NCBI GenBank assembly: GCA_946405655.1
Contig: CAMJHX010000045.1
Span: 1 to 8,901 of the forward strand
Reading direction: 5' to 3'
Length of the DNA: 8,901 nucleotides
DNA from: an uncultured Clostridia bacterium
GTDB taxonomy: Bacteria > Bacillota > Clostridia > Oscillospirales > Oscillospiraceae
How positions within the stretch are numbered: position 1 is the stretch's first letter; each line of letters starts with the position of its first letter. The notes beneath the pieces are model-generated. The model had not been told where the DNA came from. It made no database searches and saw only the letters and a program-made list of their open reading frames with translations. This document shows positions 1-5,486 of this stretch, piece after piece. Position numbers and translations under genes: made by a program.

Positions 1-933
1 GACGTCGGCGGCACGAAGGTGCTCGGCGCCGTCTTTGATGAGCAGGATCAGATCATCTACCGCCTGAAAAAGCGCACCAAGTCCGGCGGCGACGGCTCGG
101 CGGACGTCGAGCAGGTCATCATCGGCGTCGTGGAGGAGATGATCCGCGAATCCGGCATCGACCCGGAGGAGCTCAACGCCATCGCGTCCTGCGCGCCCGG
201 CGTCATCGATCAGGAGCGCGGCGTCGTGCTTTTCACGCCGAATCTCCCGTGGCGCGATTACCCGATCCGCGAGCACATGGAGCAGCGCTTCGGCGTGCCG
301 TTCTTCGTCGGCAACGACGTGAACCTCGGCGTCCTCGGCGAGCACCGCTTCGGCGCGGCGAAGGGCTACCGCAACGTGGCGGGCTTCTTCATCGGCACCG
401 GGCTCGGCGGCGGACTGATCCTGAACGATCAGCTTTATACCGGCAGCCGCTTCATGGCCGCCGAATTCGGCCACATGGTGCTCGATCCCGAGGGCCCGCT
501 CTGCGGCTGCGGTCAGCGCGGCTGTCTCGAGGCGTTTTCGAGCAAGACGGGCATGACGTCGTATATCCGCCAGCAGATCTCCCGCGACCGCGAGACGATG
601 ATGGCGGAGGCGGTGCAGGAGGGCGTCTTCCGCGCAAAGCCCCTCAAGCGCGCGCTCGAGGCGGGCGACGCCGTGGCGACCGAGGCCGTCGACCGCGCCT
701 GCCACTGGCTCGCCGTCGCGACCGGCAACATGATCAATATGCTCAGCCCCGATCTCATCCTCTACGGCGGCGGCGTCATCGAAGCCGTGGGCGACCTGTT
801 CCTGCAAAAAATCCTCGCCGAGGTCGACCGCTACTGCATGCCGCAGATCCGGAAAACCACAGAGATCAAAATCGCCGCGCTGGGGGATGATTCGATTCTC
901 TATGGGGATCTGGCGATGATTAAAGGACTGTAA
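1..933 (+). CDS. ROK-family sugar kinase (glucokinase-like), 5' end cut by window edge
   Basis: This is a cytoplasmic ATP-dependent sugar kinase of the ROK family, most likely phosphorylating glucose or a related hexose at the entry to glycolysis. The frame is open from base 1, and 310 residues are visible. The first residues, DVGGTK, are the N-terminal phosphate-binding loop, so only a few residues are missing, and the GTG at 19 is not the start. The catalytic base is probably Asp106 in the GNDVN motif. The ROK signature follows in the glycine-rich stretch FFIGTGLGGG. His158 with Cys168, Cys170 and Cys175 (CGCGQRGC) forms the structural zinc site. C-terminal motifs such as LILYGGG support an intact fold. 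A strong terminator follows, so it ends its transcription unit. ROK kinases acting on glucose, fructose, N-acetylmannosamine or allose look alike, so the exact substrate is open; glucokinase is the default guess. Confidence 0.9.
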   Translation, partial: DVGGTKVLGAVFDEQDQIIYRLKKRTKSGGDGSADVEQVIIGVVEEMIRESGIDPEELNAIASCAPGVIDQERGVVLFTPNLPWRDYPIREHMEQRFGVPFFVGNDVNLGVLGEHRFGAAKGYRNVAGFFIGTGLGGGLILNDQLYTGSRFMAAEFGHMVLDPEGPLCGCGQRGCLEAFSSKTGMTSYIRQQISRDRETMMAEAVQEGVFRAKPLKRALEAGDAVATEAVDRACHWLAVATGNMINMLSPDLILYGGGVIEAVGDLFLQKILAEVDRYCMPQIRKTTEIKIAALGDDSILYGDLAMIKGL

Positions 934-941
934 GCGAAGCG

Positions 942-972
942 AAAACCGTCGGACAATCTGTCCGGCGGTTTT
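942..972 (+). terminator. Rho-independent terminator after the ROK kinase gene
   Basis: A 14-bp stem (942-955 with 959-972, one G-U pair) closes a 3-nt loop. The left arm starts with AAAA and the right arm ends with TTTT, so it could terminate transcription from either direction. It begins 8 bp after the kinase stop codon. Confidence 0.82.
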
Positions 973-993
973 GCTGTCTGCAGGTTGCAAGTT

Positions 994-1219
994 AGGAGTT
1001 AGGAGTGAGGAGTTAGGAGTTGACGGATGGTACATGCGCAGCAACCATATGTCATCCTGAGCTTGTCGAAGGATCTTGGCAGCGCAGCAAAAGAGAACAT
1101 CCGGCGTCTGTCTGACTGCTCTGCCAAGATTCTTCGACTCCGCACTCCGTGCTCCGCTCAGAATGACAAATTTGGACAACTCCTAACTCCTAATTCCTAA
1201 CTCCTAACTCCTAACTCTT
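994..1219. repeat. Nested inverted-repeat element (MITE-like) with 7-bp repeat arrays as outer arms
   Basis: The outer left arm (994-1021) is four copies of the unit AGGAGTT, one with a final G. The outer right arm (1178-1219) is about six copies of its reverse complement AACTCCT, two of them with one change. Between them lies a second inverted repeat: 1050-1081 (starts TGTCATCCTGAGC, ends GGATCTTGGCA) pairs with 1122-1168 (starts TGCCAAGATTCTTCGA, ends GAATGACA). The right inner arm carries about 15 extra bases, including a small GCAC/GTGC hairpin. I find no coding sequence here. The inner sequence resembles small non-coding repeats that I recall as dispersed in bacterial genomes. This suggests a non-autonomous, perhaps decayed element, but mobility is inferred rather than shown. 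Confidence 0.75.
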
Positions 1220-1660
1220 CCTGATCCCATGCATGAATCCATCGAGCGATGTGGAGTGAATATCTCCCGCAATCACCCGATTCTTGTAGAGATAAATCGT
1301 GCACAGCACCGGCTCGTCTGTCTCGTAATTCGTCACGACGTAGGAATACACCGTGCAGCCGAGACCGCAGTAGGGGCGCAGATCAAAGCCCTGCCGCCGC
1401 TGGAGGTCGTTGTAGTCTGCGAGCACGCCGTCGATCTCGCGCGGCAGCGTGATCTCCTGCGCCGTCTCCGTCTTCGGGTCCACCGTCCAGCCCTGCGCCG
1501 CGAGATATTCCACCCGCCCCTCGCGGGTGGTCACGTTATAGTGCGCCGAGAGCACCCCGCCGTTGGAAACGCGCAGCACCAGCGCCGCGAGCAGCACCGT
1601 GACGATCAAAATCACCGCCGCAGCGGTCTGCGGACGAAGTGTGGAAGATTTGGGTTCCAT
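1211..1660 (-). CDS. Small membrane-anchored DUF4830-like protein
   Basis: This 149-residue protein has no known function. A hydrophobic segment at about residues 12-32 should anchor it in the membrane, with the basic N-terminus inside and about 115 residues outside. The outer part has the pattern I associate with DUF4830: a glycine-tryptophan turn near residue 57 (AAQGW), an LPREIDGVLADYN segment, then QRRQGFDL, and an ending with AGDI and LDGFMHG. Cys98, Cys102 and Cys120 are exposed. The ATG at 1658-1660 is chosen because GGGAGGTG sits just upstream; a TTG 18 bases further out would overlap that ribosome site. The gene faces the kinase gene and diverges from the pseudouridine synthase gene. 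Its TAG stop lies in the outer repeat array, so the last codons come from repeat sequence. The family assignment is from memory of its consensus and is moderately sure. Confidence 0.72.
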   Translation of the reverse strand: MEPKSSTLRPQTAAAVILIVTVLLAALVLRVSNGGVLSAHYNVTTREGRVEYLAAQGWTVDPKTETAQEITLPREIDGVLADYNDLQRRQGFDLRPYCGLGCTVYSYVVTNYETDEPVLCTIYLYKNRVIAGDIHSTSLDGFMHGIRKS

Positions 1661-1706
1661 TTGAAGCACCTCCCACAAAATAACTATTCCCTTTTCAAAG
1701 TTTTTA

Positions 1707-1715
1707 TGATATAAT
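1707..1715 (+). promoter_or_regulatory. Extended -10 promoter for the pseudouridine synthase gene
   Basis: TGA followed by a perfect TATAAT (1710-1715) makes an extended -10 element in an AT-rich gap. No good -35 box lies 16-18 bp upstream, which extended -10 promoters tolerate. Transcription would start near 1722, giving a leader of about 30 nt. Confidence 0.6.
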
Positions 1716-1736
1716 ACACAAAATATGCGCTTTCGA
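1708..1736 (-). promoter_or_regulatory. Possible promoter for the DUF4830-like gene
   Basis: Read on the minus strand, TCGAAA (1731-1736) is followed after 17 bp by TATATC (1708-1713). Both boxes match consensus only partly. The -10 box overlaps that of the divergent plus-strand promoter. Confidence 0.3.
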
Positions 1737-1752
1737 CGCGGGAAGGGAAGGG

Positions 1753-2463
1753 ATGCGCTTGCTCCGGCTGGATAAATTCCTCTGCGAGAGCCGCGGCGTC
1801 TCGCGCGAGACCGCGCGGCAGATGATCCGCGCGGGGCGCGTGCTGGTAGACGGCACGGCGCAGAAGCGCCCGGAGACGAAGCTCGATCCGGCGGCGCACA
1901 CCGTCACGCTCGACGGGGAGCCCCTCGGCTGGGCGCGGCAGCGCTATTATCTGCTGCACAAGCCCCTCGGCGTTGTCACCGCGACGGAGGACGCGCGGGA
2001 GAAAACCGTGCTCGATCTCTTTCCGCCCGAGCTCCGCCGCGGTCTCGTCCCGGCGGGCCGGCTCGATAAGGACACGTCCGGACTGCTCTTGCTCAGCACG
2101 GACGGGGACTGGGTGCACCGCGTCATCTCCCCGCGCCATGCCGTGGAGAAGGTCTACCTCGCCGAGACGGACGGCGAGCTGAAGCAAGAGGACGTCGCCG
2201 CCCTCGCCGCGGGCGTTACGCTGCGGGACGGGACGAAGTGCCTTCCCGCGAAGCTTGAGCTGCTCGGAGACCGCCGCTGCCGCGTCACGGTCACGGAGGG
2301 AAAATACCACCTCGTCCGCCGTCTGCTCGCGAGCCGCGGTGCGCCGGTGATCGCGCTCCACCGCGAGCGGATCGGCTCGCTCCGCCTGGATGACACGCTC
2401 CCGCCCGGGGCGTTTCGGGCGCTCACAGCTGCGGAAATCGAGGCTGTTTTAATCAACATATAG
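1753..2463 (+). CDS. rsuA: 16S rRNA pseudouridine synthase, RsuA family
   Basis: This enzyme converts one uridine of 16S rRNA to pseudouridine (U516 in E. coli) during small-subunit assembly. The 236 residues match the usual RsuA length. An N-terminal S4 RNA-binding domain covers about residues 4-50 (RLDKFLCESRGVSRETA, then RAGRVLVDG). The catalytic domain starts at YYLLHKPLGV. The active-site motif GRLDKDTSGLLLLSTDG supplies catalytic Asp105, and SPRHAVEKVY is a typical RsuA follow-on. The purine tract 1740-1752 puts GGGAAGG six bases before this ATG. A TTG at 1759 is equally well spaced from a second GGAAGGG, so a start two codons later is possible. RluB and RluE are close relatives, but the RHxxEKxY context and short C-terminus favour RsuA. 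The gene appears monocistronic, since the next gene has its own promoter. Confidence 0.88.
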   Translation: MRLLRLDKFLCESRGVSRETARQMIRAGRVLVDGTAQKRPETKLDPAAHTVTLDGEPLGWARQRYYLLHKPLGVVTATEDAREKTVLDLFPPELRRGLVPAGRLDKDTSGLLLLSTDGDWVHRVISPRHAVEKVYLAETDGELKQEDVAALAAGVTLRDGTKCLPAKLELLGDRRCRVTVTEGKYHLVRRLLASRGAPVIALHRERIGSLRLDDTLPPGAFRALTAAEIEAVLINI

Positions 2464-2548
2464 TCCAAAAAATATTCAGCAACTTTTACTTTTTGTAATA
2501 TAAATCGAGCAATTTTAAAAAAATTCACAAAAAACAGGCACTTTTCTA

Positions 2549-2577
2549 TTGAAAAATGCACAGAAATCGGCTATTAT
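2549..2577 (+). promoter_or_regulatory. Strong sigma-A type promoter for the CdaR-like regulator gene
   Basis: TTGAAA (2549-2554) is separated by exactly 17 bp from TATTAT (2572-2577), near consensus at both boxes. The preceding 85 bases are very AT-rich with A and T runs, which could act as an UP element. The stretch 2464-2548 shows no convincing terminator hairpin for the upstream gene. Confidence 0.75.
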
Positions 2578-2638
2578 TTAGAGTGCGATTGGAATTGGAA
2601 GGCGCTTGAGGAGACGCTTTAGATTGGGAGGAGCAACT

Positions 2639-3730
2639 ATGTCCAGTAGAATTTTCCAAGGCGTAATCGTTCAGATGAAGGAAGCCACGGACCGCGTCAT
2701 CGGCGTCGTGGACGAGCAGGGCTTCGTGATCGCGTGCAGCGAGCTGGCCACCATCGGCACGCGGCTGGAGGATTTCTCCGCCGTGGCGGATGCGTCCGAG
2801 CCGCTGTTCACCACCGCGGAGCGCACGTATAAAATCCTCACCGGCAGCGCGGCGCGCTTTGAATACGCCGTGTTTGTCAACGGCACGGACTCGCTCGCGC
2901 GCGGCATCTGCATTCTCGCCGCCATCGGCATGAACGAGGCCAGCACGAACTTCGAGGAGAAGCACAACAAGGCCGCTTTCGTCAAGAATATCATCAGCGA
3001 CAACATTCTCCCCGGCGACGTGTATGTCCGCGCCAAGGAGCTGCATTTCACCACGGACGTGCCCCGCGCCGTCCTGCTGGTGCGCCAGCTGGAGGGGAAC
3101 GACATCGCTGTGCTCGAGCATGTGCAGAACCGCTTCCCGGATCGGCAGCACGATTTCGTGCTCTCCGTGAGCGAATCGGATATCGTCATCATCAAGGAGC
3201 TCACGACCGAGGACGCCTCCGAGCAGATGTGCGCGCTGGCCGAGGATCTCGTGCGCGACATCCGCGAGACGCAGCACATCGAAACCGTCATCGGCATCGG
3301 CACGACCGCGCGCCATCTGCGCGAGCTCGCCGACCGCTATAAAGAGGCGCAGGTCGCCATCGACGTGGGCAAGGTCTTTGAGAATGAGAAGCCCGTCATC
3401 CACTATGAAAACCTCGGCATCGGCCGCATCATCTATCAGCTGCCGGTCACGCTGTGCGAAATGTTCCTCTCCGAGGCGTTCAAGAAAAACCCGATCGAAG
3501 CGCTCGACGATGATACGCTCGACACGATCAACCGCTTCTTCGAGAACAACCTCAACGTCTCCGAGACGGCGCGCAAGCTCTATGTCCACCGCAACACGCT
3601 CGTCTATCGTCTCGAGAAGGTGAAGAAGATCACCGGCCTCGACCTGCGCGAGTTCGAGGACGCGATCCTCTTCAAGGTCGCAGTCATGGTCAAGCAGTAT
3701 CTGAATTCCCAGAACAGCAACAAATTCTGA
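2639..3730 (+). CDS. CdaR/PucR-family transcriptional regulator
   Basis: This 363-residue cytoplasmic DNA-binding regulator resembles CdaR, the sugar-diacid regulator of E. coli. The N-terminal part, about residues 1-130, looks like the diacid-recognition domain (VIGVVDEQGFVIACSE near the start). A middle region, about 140-265, resembles the degenerate GGDEF-like domain of this family. The C-terminus, about 294-355, is a PucR-type helix-turn-helix: LDTINRFFENN, then LNVSETARKLYVHRNTLVYR, then KITGLDLREFEDAILFKVA. The ATG at 2639 is preceded by GGGAGGAG at good spacing; an upstream in-frame GTG lacks such a site. No sugar-acid uptake or catabolic genes lie nearby; the next genes are ftsEX. The ligand is therefore unknown, and regulation of the neighbours or of itself is only a possibility. 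The family call is firm and the physiological role is not. Confidence 0.85.
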   Translation: MSSRIFQGVIVQMKEATDRVIGVVDEQGFVIACSELATIGTRLEDFSAVADASEPLFTTAERTYKILTGSAARFEYAVFVNGTDSLARGICILAAIGMNEASTNFEEKHNKAAFVKNIISDNILPGDVYVRAKELHFTTDVPRAVLLVRQLEGNDIAVLEHVQNRFPDRQHDFVLSVSESDIVIIKELTTEDASEQMCALAEDLVRDIRETQHIETVIGIGTTARHLRELADRYKEAQVAIDVGKVFENEKPVIHYENLGIGRIIYQLPVTLCEMFLSEAFKKNPIEALDDDTLDTINRFFENNLNVSETARKLYVHRNTLVYRLEKVKKITGLDLREFEDAILFKVAVMVKQYLNSQNSNKF

Positions 3731-3776
3731 GAAACAACAAATTCAGAGCGAAATTTTCAAAAAATTCACTCTTAGG

Positions 3777-3807
3777 TTACATTTCCCGCGATGTAATCTG
3801 GTATCAT
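3777..3807 (+). promoter_or_regulatory. Possible promoter and operator upstream of ftsE
   Basis: TATCAT (3802-3807) preceded by TGG (3799-3801) makes an extended -10 element. TTACAT (3777-3782) is a weak -35 candidate at a long 19-bp spacing. TTACAT and ATGTAA (3791-3796) form an inverted repeat with an 8-bp centre that fills the -35 to -10 region, a usual place for an operator. The binding protein is unknown. Confidence 0.42.
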
Positions 3808-3824
3808 TCAGCGGGTACGTGACA

Positions 3825-3881
3825 GCCGTTGGAGGAAACTCCTGCGGCTTTCCGCATGAAACGGAGAGTTTTTTCTCTCCG
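3825..3881 (+). promoter_or_regulatory. Structured ftsE leader with overlapping hairpins (attenuator-like)
   Basis: Three hairpins can be drawn. The first, 3825-3848, has a GAAA tetraloop and a 10-pair stem with one T-T mismatch and one G-T pair. The second pairs CTTTCCG (3848-3854) with CGGAGAG (3862-3868) and runs directly into TTTTTT (3869-3874), like a short intrinsic terminator. The third pairs the same CGGAGAG with CTCTCCG (3875-3881), putting the T run in the loop, and ends just before the ribosome site AGAAAGGA (3883-3890). The second and third exclude each other. A simpler reading is that it is the terminator of the regulator gene. Confidence 0.45.
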
Positions 3882-3898
3882 CAGAAAGGAACGCATTT

Positions 3899-4591
3899 AT
3901 GGTAGAATTCAAGGACGTTCGGATGGTCTATAAGAACACGAACGCCGTGGCGCTGGATGGCGTGAGCTTTTCCATCAGCGACGGTGAGTTTGTGTTTCTG
4001 GTCGGACCCTCCGGCAGCGGCAAGACCACGGTCATCAAGCTGCTCACCGGCGAGGAGCGCATCACGGACGGCGAGCTCAACGTCAACGGCTTCGATCTCA
4101 AGAAGATCCGCCTGCGCCGCTTGCCCCGCCTGCGCCGCACGCTGGGCGTCATCTTCCAGGATTTCCGCCTGATCGATAAGATGACGGTGTTTGAAAACGT
4201 GGCGTTTGCCATGCGCGTGGTCGGCGCGAAGAAGAGAGAGATCAACAAGCGCGTGCCGCAGGTGCTCGAGCTGGTCGGTCTCGCCGGCTATGAAAAGCGC
4301 CGCCCCGAGGAGCTCTCCGGCGGCGAGCAGCAGCGCGTCGCCATTGCCCGCGCGCTGGTAAACAATCCCCGCATGATCATTGCGGACGAGCCCACCGGCA
4401 ATCTCGACCCGGTGCGCAGCCTCGATCTGATGCTGCTGCTGGAGAAGATCAACGAGCTGGGCACGACGGTTCTCGTGGTCACGCATGAAAAGGAGCTGGT
4501 CAACGCGTTTTCCAAGCGCGTCATCGCCATTGATTCCGGCAAGGTGATCAGCGACGGAATGGATGGGTATTACGGCTATGAGAATGAGTAG
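3899..4591 (+). CDS. ftsE: Cell division ATP-binding protein FtsE
   Basis: FtsE is the cytoplasmic ATPase of the FtsEX complex, a type VII ABC system that does not transport but passes ATP-driven movement through FtsX to a peptidoglycan hydrolase outside. All 230 residues are present, the usual length. Visible motifs are Walker A GPSGSGKTT (36-44), Q-loop Gln87 in IFQDFRL, signature LSGGEQQR (139-146), Walker B MIIADEP with Asp163 and Glu164, D-loop NLD (168-170) and switch His196. The stretch FQDFRLIDKMTVFENVAF is typical of FtsE rather than of other ABC ATPases. The ATG follows AGAAAGGA with 8-base spacing. The 3' end overlaps ftsX, indicating translational coupling. The leader upstream is structured and may control the whole ftsEX unit. 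Confidence 0.95.
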   Translation: MVEFKDVRMVYKNTNAVALDGVSFSISDGEFVFLVGPSGSGKTTVIKLLTGEERITDGELNVNGFDLKKIRLRRLPRLRRTLGVIFQDFRLIDKMTVFENVAFAMRVVGAKKREINKRVPQVLELVGLAGYEKRRPEELSGGEQQRVAIARALVNNPRMIIADEPTGNLDPVRSLDLMLLLEKINELGTTVLVVTHEKELVNAFSKRVIAIDSGKVISDGMDGYYGYENE

Positions 4592-5462
4592 ATTTTTCTT
4601 CCTGCTCGGTCAGGGTGTTAAAAATATTTTCACGCACGGGTTCATGTCCTTTGCGAGCGTCGCGGTCATCACGGCGTGCCTGTTCATCATGGGCTGCTTC
4701 TCGCTCATCACGCTGAATATCGACAATATGATCGCCGAGATGCAGAGCCAGAACCGCGTCATCGCCTATGTGGACGAGGATCTCTCCGAGGAGCAGGCGC
4801 GCGCGCTCGAGAGCAAGGTCTCCAAGGTCAAGAACATCGAAACGTGCGAGTTCGTCACGCGCGAGGAGGCCATGACCTCCTTTGAGTCGGACTATGACGC
4901 TGACCTCTTTGAAAACATCGATTCCTCCGTCTTCCGCCATCGCTATGTGCTGAGCCTCACGGATCTCTCGCTTATGCAGGAGACCAAGACGGATCTGGAA
5001 AACATCGACGGCATTGCGGATGTGCGCGCGCATCTGGATTACGCCGAGAAGTTCGTCACGCTGCGAAACATCGTGAGCATCGTCTCCGTCATTCTGGTCG
5101 TCACGCTCTTCGTCGTCTCGCTCTTCATCATGACGAACACGATCAAGCTCGCCACGTTCACGCGGCGCGAGGAGATCGCCATCATGCGCATGGTCGGCGC
5201 GACCAACGGCTTCATCCGTCTGCCCTTCGTGGTGGAGGGCCTGATCCTCGGCGCGCTCGGCGGCGCGATCGCCTACGGCCTCGTCGCCCTCGTCTATCAC
5301 CTCGCCACGCAGAAGCTGCTTGCAGCCATGGCGTTCGGCTTTGTGGTGCTGGTGCCGTTCTCCACCGTGGCGCTGCCGCTGCTGGGTGTGTTCCTCGGCG
5401 TCGGCATCCTCGTGGGCGTCCTCGGCGGCGTTTCCGCAATCCGCAACTACCTGAAGGTCTAA
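4578..5462 (+). CDS. ftsX: Cell division permease-like protein FtsX
   Basis: FtsX is the membrane partner of FtsE. From the chosen start it has 294 residues with four membrane segments at about 23-46, 163-187, 218-240 and 263-285. A large extracytoplasmic loop at about 47-158 is the part that contacts the hydrolase in studied systems. The FtsX C-terminal signature is clear: TFTRREEIAIMRMVGATNGFIR before the third segment. Start choice is uncertain. In-frame ATGs lie at 4563, 4578 and 4584, all inside the end of ftsE. The 4578 start gives MRMSRFFFLLGQG, which fits the usual short basic N-terminus and overlaps ftsE by 14 bases. No strong ribosome site is visible, as expected for a translationally coupled gene. 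Truncation is not suspected. Confidence 0.93.
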   Translation: MRMSRFFFLLGQGVKNIFTHGFMSFASVAVITACLFIMGCFSLITLNIDNMIAEMQSQNRVIAYVDEDLSEEQARALESKVSKVKNIETCEFVTREEAMTSFESDYDADLFENIDSSVFRHRYVLSLTDLSLMQETKTDLENIDGIADVRAHLDYAEKFVTLRNIVSIVSVILVVTLFVVSLFIMTNTIKLATFTRREEIAIMRMVGATNGFIRLPFVVEGLILGALGGAIAYGLVALVYHLATQKLLAAMAFGFVVLVPFSTVALPLLGVFLGVGILVGVLGGVSAIRNYLKV

Positions 5463-5486
5463 CCAACCCAAGGAGGGTTTTTCAAT

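Noticed and set aside
19..21. GTG as the start of the ROK kinase
   Set aside because: The frame is open to base 1 and encodes the DVGGTK phosphate-binding motif before this codon, so the gene begins outside the window.
994..1219. CRISPR array suggested by short repeated units
   Set aside because: Units are 7 bp, directly adjacent without spacers, and inverted between arms; no cas gene is present.
1229..1714. Plus-strand open frame opposite the DUF4830-like gene
   Set aside because: It has no ribosome site, is rich in Arg/His, and overlaps the minus-strand gene, which has a signal-like membrane segment and family pattern.
2464..2548. Terminator for rsuA in the AT-rich gap
   Set aside because: There are A and T runs, but no stem longer than a few base pairs followed by T's.
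2546..3589. Minus-strand open frame (347 codons) opposite the CdaR-like regulator gene
   Set aside because: It is a shadow frame; the plus strand has a near-consensus promoter, ribosome site and family domains.
3731..3774. Imperfect inverted repeat GAGCGAAATTTT/AAAATTCACTC after the regulator gene as a terminator
   Set aside because: The stem is AT-rich with two mismatches and is not followed by a T run.
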